Below, in pieces: positions 1-5,249 of a DNA stretch of 16,497 nt. The translations under genes were made by a program, and so were the position numbers. The notes below the pieces were generated by a model, which did not search any database, was not told the origin of the DNA, and worked only from the letters and a program-made list of their open reading frames with translations. Every line of letters starts with the position of its first letter. Position 1 is the first letter of the stretch. The DNA comes from UBA4735 sp035935465 (GTDB lineage Bacteria; Chloroflexota; Limnocylindria; P2-11E), in NCBI GenBank assembly GCA_035935465.1, contig DASYXA010000046.1:1-16497 (forward strand), in the 5' to 3' direction.

Positions 1-372
1 GGCAACTCCGAGATGATCCTCGACCGCAAGCTCCAGGAGCGCCGGACGTTCCCGGCGATCAACATCCCGGCCTCGGGCACCCGGCGCGAGGAGCTGCTGC
101 TCTCGCCCGAGACGATGCGCCAGGTCATCCTCCTGCGGAAGATGCAGCGCCTTACCGAGCTCGCCGGCATGCCCGACGGCGAACTTGAGGTCCGCCTCGG
201 CCTCTTCGAGCGCGCCCTCCTTGAGTGCGACGATCCCGGCGAGCATGGCCCCGTCGGCGATATGCGTCGCGCCGCGGAGCACGACCAGCGCCTTCGCTTC
301 ATCGCCCTCGACCAACGCACGCAGGCCATCGACCAGGTGTTGTTCGTCAGCTGGGGTGACCAGGCGCCGTAA
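1..372 (+). pseudogene. rho: Transcription termination factor Rho, C-terminal half, interrupted (5' end off window)
   Basis: Rho is the hexameric RNA-dependent ATPase and helicase that terminates transcription. The frame is open from base 1 and reads GNSEMILDRKLQERRTFPAI, then IPASGTRREELLL and ILLRKM. These are the diagnostic Rho segments after the ATPase core (E. coli equivalents: LSRKIAEKRVFPAI and SGTRKEELL). Similarity to Rho stops at about 141-147, just after the LLRKM helix. The remaining roughly 75 codons to the TAA at 370-372 match no Rho sequence; they are antisense to a DUF4236-type gene. The missing Rho tail (QRLGKTKTNQDF...) is found at 1917-2000. By comparison with typical Rho, about 13-14 residues between LRKM and IQRL are absent altogether. 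Seen: the split. Inferred: an insertion with a small target deletion made this copy abnormal. Whether a Rho with a foreign tail functions cannot be judged here. Confidence 0.88.
141..146 (+). repeat. GATGCA direct repeat, left border of the rho insertion
   Basis: This hexamer lies exactly where Rho similarity ends and is repeated at the right border (1915-1920). A 6-bp match at two chosen points could be chance, so it is weak evidence for a target-site duplication. Confidence 0.4.
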
Positions 373-648
373 CGCGCTCAGCCGGAGGCGAGCCGCGGGT
401 TCGAAGGCCGGAGCCGCGGCCGCGGCGCCCGAGGCGTTCGGCGCGCCCAAGCGGGACCGACCCGCGCGGTGGCTGCCTTCCAACTGGGTGTAGTACATCC
501 CCGTGCCCGGTAGCCCGACGGTCACCCGGCGACCCCGCGGACCGACGGTGTAGTGCGCTCCCCGAACGCCGAACGACATCGACGCTCCGGACCTGCTCAG
601 GTTCACGGTCACGCCCGGGATGACGCGGATGCGCCTGAAGAACCGCAA
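146..648 (-). pseudogene. DUF4236-type protein with helical (TPR-like) region, 3' end lost at the junction
   Basis: I chose the TTG at 648-646 because AAGGAGG (663-657) lies 8 nt upstream and the product then begins MRFFRRIRVIPGVTVNLS. That is the usual N-terminus of DUF4236 proteins, followed by SRSGASMSFG, TVGPRGRRVTVGLPGTGMYY (about residues 18-53). A low-complexity Ala/Gly linker follows. Then comes a helical stretch (LVDGLRALVEGDEAKALVVL and GALEEAEADLKFAVGHAGEL) resembling tetratricopeptide-type repeats. After about residue 167 the frame crosses the left junction and runs antisense through rho without a stop to the window edge, so the native C-terminus is missing. DUF4236 has no established biochemical role. 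The gene is divergent from the ATPase gene with a 52-nt gap. It is easily missed because it has no ATG or GTG start nearby. Confidence 0.75.
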
Positions 649-656
649 CCGCGCGG

Positions 657-663
657 CCTCCTT
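657..663 (-). promoter_or_regulatory. Shine-Dalgarno AAGGAGG for the TTG-started DUF4236 gene
   Basis: This near-perfect ribosome binding site lies 8 nt before the TTG at 648. Together with the conserved N-terminus that follows, it decides the start codon. Confidence 0.7.
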
Positions 664-696
664 GACTAACTCAACGTGCTGAGCAAAATAACTCAA
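662..696 (+). promoter_or_regulatory. Candidate divergent control region with TAACTCAA direct repeats
   Basis: The 52-nt gap between the DUF4236 gene and the ATPase gene contains TTGACT (662-667), a -35-like element, and 17 nt later an A/T-rich AAAATA (685-690) that is only a poor -10 match. Two copies of TAACTCAA (667-674 and 689-696) start 22 bp apart, about two helical turns, as expected for a protein binding one face of the DNA. If the promoter is real, transcription would start within a few bases of the ATPase ATG at 701, which has no evident Shine-Dalgarno, so the mRNA could be nearly leaderless. This rests on sequence pattern only. Confidence 0.35.
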
Positions 697-700
697 GACG

Positions 701-1906
701 ATGAGCAAGTTGTACCAGCGGCCGATCTTCGCTGCGGCCCTGGCGCGCCTGCGCGAGCCGCGCCGATTCCTCCAGGTCCTTGCCGGCCCCCGCCAGGTCG
801 GCAAGACCACGCTCGCTCGGCAGCTGGTGGACGTGCTCGACCTCCCGTCTCAGGTCGCCACCGCGGACGAGCCCACCCTCCGCGACACGGCCTGGCTCAG
901 CCAGCAATGGGAGGCGGCGCGCGATCTGGCGCGCGGCCGGGCGGGCGCCCTGCTCGTGCTCGACGAGGTCCAGAAGGTCAGCGGCTGGTCGGAGACGGTC
1001 AAGCGCCTCTGGGATGAGGACACCGCGGCCCGGCGCGCGGTGCGCGTCCTCGTCCTGGGGTCGGCCCCCCTGCTCGTCCAGCGCGGTCTGACGGAGAGCC
1101 TCGCCGGTCGGTTCGAGCTGATCCGCGTGTGGCATTGGAGCTACACGGAGATGCGCGCCGCCTTCGGCTGGGATCTCGACCACTACGTCTACTTCGGCGG
1201 CTATCCGGGGGCCGCTCCGCTCGTCGATGACGATGAGCGCTGGGCCGCGTACATCCGCGATTCGCTCATCGAGACGACCGTCTCACGGGACATCCTGCTC
1301 CTCTCGCGCGTCGACAAGCCCGCGCTCCTGCGGCAGCTCTTCGGCCTCGCCTGCGAGCTGTCGGCGCAGATCGTCTCGTACCAGAAGCTGGTCGGGCAGC
1401 TCCAGGACGCCGGCAACACGACGACCCTCGCGCACTACCTGGACCTGCTCGCGGGCGCCGGCATGGCCGCGGGTCTCCAGAAGTACTCGGGATCGCGCGT
1501 GCGCCAGCGCGGGTCGAGCCCGAAGCTGCTCGCGCTGAACACGGGGCTGATCAGTGCGACGACCGGTATCGGTTTCGCGCGCACGCGTGCCGATCCCGAG
1601 CGGTGGGGACGCCTGGTCGAGAGCGCCGTCGGCGCCCACCTGTACCGCCCGGATCGGCCGCTCCACTACTGGCGAGAGGGTGACCGCGAGGTCGACTACG
1701 TGCTCCGCGATGCGAGCGGCGTCGTGGCACTGGAGGTCGCGAGCGGACGGCGCAAGGGCACGCTCCCCGGGGTCGCGGCATTCCAGCGGGCGCACCCGAA
1801 GACCCGCGCCCTCCTCATCGGCGGCGAGGGGATCCCGCTGGCGCGGTTCCTCGGGGCGGCCGAACCGGGGGCTGGCGCCGCGCTCGCGCACGTGCGCGGC
1901 CGGTAG
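701..1906 (+). CDS. AAA-family ATPase with DUF4143 C-terminal domain
   Basis: 401 residues, the usual size for this family of ATP-binding proteins of unknown physiological role (AAA_14 plus DUF4143), often found in accessory regions. Visible parts are a Walker A, GPRQVGKTTL (residues 29-38), a Walker B, LLVLDEVQKV (84-93), and a sensor-like VLVLGSAPLL (117-126). A winged-helix-like segment (IVSYQKLVGQL to DLLAGAG, about 224-255) follows. The C-terminal nuclease-like fold has EVDYVL (330-335) and ALEVASG (343-349). In the restriction-endonuclease-like fold the second motif is normally ExK; here the lysine position is alanine, so nuclease activity is unlikely. The ATG at 701 has no clear ribosome binding site. 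It is the complete gene of the segment inserted in rho, and its stop lies 9 nt before the right junction repeat. Confidence 0.85.
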   Translation: MSKLYQRPIFAAALARLREPRRFLQVLAGPRQVGKTTLARQLVDVLDLPSQVATADEPTLRDTAWLSQQWEAARDLARGRAGALLVLDEVQKVSGWSETVKRLWDEDTAARRAVRVLVLGSAPLLVQRGLTESLAGRFELIRVWHWSYTEMRAAFGWDLDHYVYFGGYPGAAPLVDDDERWAAYIRDSLIETTVSRDILLLSRVDKPALLRQLFGLACELSAQIVSYQKLVGQLQDAGNTTTLAHYLDLLAGAGMAAGLQKYSGSRVRQRGSSPKLLALNTGLISATTGIGFARTRADPERWGRLVESAVGAHLYRPDRPLHYWREGDREVDYVLRDASGVVALEVASGRRKGTLPGVAAFQRAHPKTRALLIGGEGIPLARFLGAAEPGAGAALAHVRGR

Positions 1907-1914
1907 CCTGCGTC

Positions 1915-1920
1915 GATGCA
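1915..1920 (+). repeat. GATGCA direct repeat, right border of the rho insertion
   Basis: This copy matches 141-146. It lies 9 nt after the ATPase stop codon and directly precedes the first recognisable codons of the Rho tail. Confidence 0.4.
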
Positions 1921-2000
1921 TCCAGCGGCTCGGCAAGACGAAGACGAACCAGGACTTCCTCGGGGCGATCGCCAAGTCGATGGAGGCGGACAAGAGCTAA
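1917..2000 (+). pseudogene. rho: Detached 3' end of rho
   Basis: In the frame ending at TAA 1998-2000 the sequence reads IQRLGKTKTNQDFLGAIAKS followed by MEADKS. This is the terminal helix of Rho (E. coli counterpart LAMTKTNDDFFEMMKRS). It has no start codon of its own that fits, it follows foreign DNA, and it is in a different frame from the upstream rho piece. The stop overlaps the stop of the convergent HEPN gene. It marks the original end of rho and fixes the right edge of the insertion. Confidence 0.85.
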
Positions 2001-2380
2001 CCGGCGCGGCGCGCCGCCACCCAGGCATCGACCGCGGCGACGAATCGCTCGGCGTCCGCGATCGCGAGTCTGGCGTCCTCCGTCGTAGGGTCGGGAGCGC
2101 CGTAGTCGGCGGCACTTCGTTGCGCGAACAGCGACTGCAACGCCTTCCCGTGCCGCGGATCGATCAGCCCTGAACGCACGAGGTGCTCGCCGAACGCCGC
2201 GATGAGGCCCGCGTGCTTGCGCCGCTCGATCCCGAGCTCCGCCAGCGCGGCCTCGGCCGCATAGAAGCAGCCGTAGTACGCGCGCGACACGGCTTGTCGC
2301 GGAAACCCTGCCGTCACGAGGGCGCGGCACGCCGCGAGCTCCGTCCTCGCCCGCCCGAACCGCGCTGGAAGGTCGCTCAG
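1997..2380 (-). CDS. HEPN-domain protein (partner of the MNT protein), probable CTG start
   Basis: 127 residues if read from the CTG at 2380-2378, which overlaps the upstream stop as CTGA. The product then starts (M)SDLPARFGRARTELAACRAL, matching the usual N-terminus of HEPN proteins of the PF05168 type. No ATG, GTG or TTG lies between the last codons of the MNT gene and the conserved domain. A GTG further in (at VTAGFP) would remove the first helix. Conserved features are AVSRAYYGCFYAAEAAL (30-46), KHAGLIAAF (55-63) and RSAADYG (88-94). HEPN proteins paired with minimal nucleotidyltransferases form toxin-antitoxin systems in which HEPN is the toxin. This one has R...DY rather than the R-x4-6-H motif of RNase HEPNs, so RNase activity is uncertain. 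It is translationally coupled to the MNT gene. Confidence 0.82.
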   Translation of the reverse strand: MSDLPARFGRARTELAACRALVTAGFPRQAVSRAYYGCFYAAEAALAELGIERRKHAGLIAAFGEHLVRSGLIDPRHGKALQSLFAQRSAADYGAPDPTTEDARLAIADAERFVAAVDAWVAARRAG

Positions 2381-3156
2381 CCGACGGTCCGCCCTTCGAC
2401 CCGCGCCTGCCTGAGCGCCATCGTCTGCGGCTCCGCGAACTCGCCCACGGAGAGAGGGATCGGGCTCACGACGACGCCGGTCTCCACCGTCTCGGTCCAG
2501 AGCAGATCGCTCATCCGGCGGATCTCGGCGTACGGGTTCGTTGGCCCGTCCAGCACGACGACCAGATCCATGTCCGAATCGGGATCGGCGTCCCCGCGAG
2601 CGCGCGAGCCGAAGAGCACGACCTGCTTCAGACGGGGGCCATAGAGCGCCCGCAATCCACCGGCCACTCGCCGCGCGAGGTCTTCGTCGCTCGATCCGGG
2701 CGCGGGCGCGACCTCCGGGTGCGCGGCCAGCGCGCGATCGGCGGCGGTCTCGGTGACGAGCCCTTCGTCGCGCAGCCACTCGATCGCGCGACGGGCCATT
2801 CGGGCGTCGTGGAACGCGAACCAGGCCCTCCGCAGGTCGGGAAATTCAGCGAGCGTGTCCTTGAACCGCCGGAACGCCCCCCGGCCGGCGATCGCGTGCC
2901 CGAGGAGGTCGCGCGCGCGCCGGTCGGCGACCCGGTCGACGAACTCCTCCAGGTCGGCGTAGCTCTCGCCCGACTCGAGCGGATCGATCCGCCTGAAGCC
3001 GCGCTCGCCCGGGCTGTCGTCGGGGTCGTCAGCGAAGAGCGGCGACCAGCTCTCGAGCGCGCCCGTGCGGGGATCGATCCACCAGGAGCTATCCCCCGAG
3101 TGGTCCTCGAGCGCCTCCGCGAGCGTGGACACGTCGACGCGATCAGGATCGAGCAT
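2377..3156 (-). CDS. UPF0158 domain fused to minimal nucleotidyltransferase (MNT)
   Basis: 259 residues from the ATG at 3156, chosen because GGAG (3166-3163) lies 6 nt upstream; in-frame ATGs at 3162, 3168 and 3171 are alternatives. Residues about 7-130 match UPF0158, an uncharacterised family: LAEALEDHS (12-20), WWIDPRTG (25-32), GRGAFRRFKDTLAEFPDLR (91-109), AWFAFHD (111-117). Residues about 155-259 form a MNT domain with VVLFGSRARGDADPDSDMDL (179-198), which is the GS-x10-DxD signature (GS 183-184, Asp195, Asp197). In MntA/HepT systems the MNT protein is the antitoxin and adenylylates (or otherwise nucleotide-modifies) the HEPN toxin. The role of the UPF0158 part is unknown; sensing or targeting is a guess. 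The HEPN gene overlaps the stop by 4 nt, giving one bicistronic unit. Confidence 0.85.
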   Translation of the reverse strand: MLDPDRVDVSTLAEALEDHSGDSSWWIDPRTGALESWSPLFADDPDDSPGERGFRRIDPLESGESYADLEEFVDRVADRRARDLLGHAIAGRGAFRRFKDTLAEFPDLRRAWFAFHDARMARRAIEWLRDEGLVTETAADRALAAHPEVAPAPGSSDEDLARRVAGGLRALYGPRLKQVVLFGSRARGDADPDSDMDLVVVLDGPTNPYAEIRRMSDLLWTETVETGVVVSPIPLSVGEFAEPQTMALRQARVEGRTVG

Positions 3157-3166
3157 CTTCATCTCC

Positions 3167-3184
3167 ATCATCAAGCTCGATGAT
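3167..3184. promoter_or_regulatory. Near-perfect palindrome upstream of the MNT-HEPN genes, possible operator
   Basis: ATCATCAAGCTCGATGAT is an 18-bp inverted repeat with 6-bp perfect arms (ATCATC/GATGAT), a palindromic AGCT centre and one mismatched pair. It lies in the divergent gap between the UPF0158-MNT gene and the HNH gene, 10 nt before the chosen MNT start. Toxin-antitoxin operons are often autoregulated at such sites, but neither protein here has an obvious DNA-binding domain. It also overlaps alternative MNT start codons, so part of the symmetry may be coincidental. Confidence 0.35.
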
Positions 3185-3253
3185 CGAATGCTACTGCTCC
3201 ACTGTGAGGCGCCTGGCGGCACAATTGGCATCCGTGCGGCGGGACGGTCGGCT

Positions 3254-4168
3254 GTGAAGATCTGGGTCGCGGTGACCGACCGCGACTGGTTCCGCCACCT
3301 GAGCAACCTGGCGCCCGACGAGGTCAACTTCTGGCAGCCGAGCGCCGAGCGCGCGGCCGTCACCCTCGAGCCCGGCGCGCCGTTCCTGTTCAAGCTGCAC
3401 GCGAAGGACGGCGGCCGCATCGTGGGCGGTGGATATTTCGCGCACTACACACGGCTGCCGGTGCATCTCGCGTGGGACGCATTCGGCCAGAAGAACGGGG
3501 CTGCCACCCTCGTCCAGATGACGACGCGCATATCGCGGTACCGCAAAGGACCGATCGATCCGGAGTCGCACGTGGTCGGCTGCTTCCTCTTGGCGGAGCC
3601 GTTCTTCCTGGATGGTGCGGACGCGATCCACGTGCCCGCCGGTTGGGCGCAGAACATCGTCCAGGGCCGCACCTACGACACGACCACGGTCGAGGGCGCC
3701 GCCCTCTGGGCTTCGGTCGAGCGAGCCAGGGCCGGCGGCGCGCATCGCGTCGTTCGCGAGGATCCCGCCCGCTACGGTGCGCCCGCGTGGACGGTGGTCC
3801 GCCTTGGCCAGGGGATCTTCCGGTCGATGGTCACGGACGCGTACTCGCGACGCTGCGCGATCACGGGCGAGCGGACCCTTCCGGTGCTCGAGGCCGCGCA
3901 CATCAGGTCCTACGCGAACGATGGCCCGCACAGCGTGGACAACGGCCTGCTACTCCGGGCGGACCTGCACACGCTGTTCGACCGCGGCTACATCACGGTC
4001 ACGACCGATCTGACCGTGCGGGTGAGCCCCCGGATCCGCGACGAGTTCGAGAACGGGCGCGATTACTACGCGCTCGACCGGCGCCGCATCGCGACGCCGG
4101 CGCACCAGCTCTCCGCGCCGCGCCCGGAGTTCCTCCAGTGGCACGGCGATGTCGTCTTTCGGCCGTGA
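3254..4168 (+). CDS. HNH endonuclease with N-terminal PUA/EVE-like domain (putative restriction enzyme)
   Basis: 304 residues from the GTG at 3254, chosen because the conserved N-terminus VKIWVAVTDRDWF starts there; the longer ATG reading (3065) would run through the divergent gene. The C-terminal part is an HNH_2-type nuclease: CAITGE (201-206), LEAAHI (His216), DNGLLL (Asn230) and DLHTLFDRGYI (His239). The N-terminal ~150 residues (WVAVTDRDWF, EVNFWQPS, FLFKLHA, RIVGGGYF) resemble modified-base-reading PUA/EVE-like domains found in front of HNH nucleases in modification-dependent restriction enzymes. That assignment comes from pattern memory and is not proven. It is divergent from the MNT/HEPN genes and followed 24 nt later by a zinc-ribbon protein gene on the same strand. 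No DNA methyltransferase is adjacent, which fits a stand-alone type IV-like nuclease. Confidence 0.82.
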   Translation: MKIWVAVTDRDWFRHLSNLAPDEVNFWQPSAERAAVTLEPGAPFLFKLHAKDGGRIVGGGYFAHYTRLPVHLAWDAFGQKNGAATLVQMTTRISRYRKGPIDPESHVVGCFLLAEPFFLDGADAIHVPAGWAQNIVQGRTYDTTTVEGAALWASVERARAGGAHRVVREDPARYGAPAWTVVRLGQGIFRSMVTDAYSRRCAITGERTLPVLEAAHIRSYANDGPHSVDNGLLLRADLHTLFDRGYITVTTDLTVRVSPRIRDEFENGRDYYALDRRRIATPAHQLSAPRPEFLQWHGDVVFRP

Positions 4169-4192
4169 GCGGCGAGTCGTAGCGTTCCCGCG

Positions 4193-4813
4193 ATGGGCGA
4201 CGTCGCGATCTCGATGGTGCTGGACGAGCTCGGCTTCCGCAGCGACCTGGAGCGGCAGACAGCCCGCGCGGCGCTCGAAGCGCACGGGCTCACCCGGCCC
4301 GGGAAGCAGGCGATCAGCGACGCGAAGCTGCCGCGGGTCCGGGTGGTCCTCGACAGTCGCTTCGCCTTCAGCTGCACGGCGTGCGCCGACGGCGTGCGGA
4401 CGGCGAAGCCGGCGGCCGAGCTGCTGCACGTCGAGGACGAACGCTGCGAGCGGTGCGGCGGGTCCGATCACCGCGCCGCCGCGCTGCGATTCATCGACGC
4501 GTGTGCCGCCAGGGACGTGCGGCGTGTCGTGATCGTCGGCGGCAGTCCGGCCACTCGCCGGGCGGCCCGGGACGAGCTGCGCGGGCTCGATGTCCAGTGC
4601 GTCGACGGGACCACGGCGTTGACCGCGCAGCACGCCCGTCAGCTCATCGACGGCGCCGGCCTCGTGCTGCTGTGGGGCGGGACCCAGCTCGATCACAAGG
4701 TCAACGATCTGTTCGACGCGCCGCGCGACAAATGGAAGGTCATCGCGACCCAACGGCGCGGGCTCGCCGCGCTTCTGGACGCCGGCACGACGCACTTGGC
4801 GCTCCGGTCGTGA
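4193..4813 (+). CDS. Zinc-ribbon protein with C-terminal Rossmann-like (DUF2325-like) domain
   Basis: 206 residues. The N-terminal ~50 residues are helical (VLDELGF, ARAALEAHGL). A probable zinc ribbon follows, with CTAC at 61-64 and CERC at 85-88. The C-terminal domain (about 97-203) starts with a glycine-rich strand-loop, RRVVIVGGSPATR (110-122), and continues with VQCVDGTTALT and GLVLLWGGTQLDHKV (156-170). This pattern recalls DUF2325-type Rossmann-like domains, but I do not recognise the family with certainty. No catalytic residues can be named. The next gene encodes a second copy of the C-terminal domain, and the stop of this gene overlaps that start. Cotranscription with the HNH nuclease is likely (24-nt gap). 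A ligand-binding or DNA-binding accessory role is only an inference. Confidence 0.7.
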   Translation: MGDVAISMVLDELGFRSDLERQTARAALEAHGLTRPGKQAISDAKLPRVRVVLDSRFAFSCTACADGVRTAKPAAELLHVEDERCERCGGSDHRAAALRFIDACAARDVRRVVIVGGSPATRRAARDELRGLDVQCVDGTTALTAQHARQLIDGAGLVLLWGGTQLDHKVNDLFDAPRDKWKVIATQRRGLAALLDAGTTHLALRS

Positions 4814-5211
4814 GCGCCGACGGCCGTCAGGTCCCAGCCACCGATGCCGATCGGACCGCGGCGGACCGATTCGTGGCCGCGTGCGGCCGCGCGAATGTCC
4901 GGCGCGTGCTCGTCATCGGCGGCGCCTCCGGCGATCGCGGCTCGCTCCTCACGCTGCTCCGGGCCCTGGACATCCGCGCGATCGACGGGACCGAAGGGCT
5001 CACCGACGACCGCGCCGACCGGCTCGCCGACTGGGCCGACGTCGTCGTGCTCTGGGGCGCCGAGCTCCACCGGACCGTGACCGAACACTTCGGACCGGGC
5101 GGGCGATCGCGCTCGGCGGTCTCGATCGTCGTGGACCAGCCCGGCATCGCGGCACTGCTCGACGAGGCGACGCTGCACCTGCCGTTCGGCAACCGGAGCG
5201 CGCCGCGGTAA
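4810..5211 (+). CDS. Stand-alone paralogue of the Rossmann-like domain of the preceding gene
   Basis: 133 residues from the GTG at 4810, which overlaps the upstream stop (GTGA). It aligns almost end to end with residues about 99-203 of the preceding protein: RFVAACGRANVRRVLVIGGA against RFIDACAARDVRRVVIVGGS, then AIDGTEGLTDDRA against CVDGTTALTAQHA, VVVLWGAEL against LVLLWGGTQL, and GIAALLDEATLHL against GLAALLDAGTTHL. The zinc ribbon and N-terminal helices are absent. The pair therefore arose by tandem duplication or domain splitting and may form a heteromer. Function unknown. The next gene is convergent, leaving a 38-nt gap with no clear terminator. Confidence 0.72.
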   Translation: MSADGRQVPATDADRTAADRFVAACGRANVRRVLVIGGASGDRGSLLTLLRALDIRAIDGTEGLTDDRADRLADWADVVVLWGAELHRTVTEHFGPGGRSRSAVSIVVDQPGIAALLDEATLHLPFGNRSAPR

Positions 5212-5249
5212 GCCACGCGGCCCGCTCCTGACCTGCGCTGGGAACGGCG

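Larger units (their letters stand above)
147..1914. mobile_element. Foreign segment of about 1.77 kb inserted in rho
   Basis: Everything between the two rho pieces is unrelated to Rho and carries two divergent genes, a truncated DUF4236-type gene and an AAA/DUF4143 ATPase. Both borders carry the hexamer GATGCA (141-146 and 1915-1920), which could be a short target duplication or junction microhomology. Joining the borders at that repeat gives ...RKMHPAARQ..., one base out of frame with the Rho tail, so simple excision would not restore rho. I see no transposase, integrase, terminal inverted repeat or tRNA site, so the mechanism is unknown. Illegitimate recombination at microhomology with loss of about 40 bp of rho is the simplest reading. 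A mis-assembly would need two independent wrong joins, but it cannot be excluded from one sequence. Confidence 0.7.

Noticed and set aside
671..1183. Minus-strand open frame over the start of the ATPase gene
   Set aside because: Antisense to the Walker A and B region; no motif or ribosome site.
143..1920. Terminal inverted repeats at the ends of the rho insert
   Set aside because: TGCA and TACCG occur near both ends in inverted orientation but at different spacings; the match is too poor to call a transposon end.
3065..3253. Upstream extension of the HNH gene to the ATG at 3065
   Set aside because: It would overlap the divergent UPF0158-MNT coding region by about 90 nt and adds no conserved sequence; the family N-terminus begins at the GTG at 3254.
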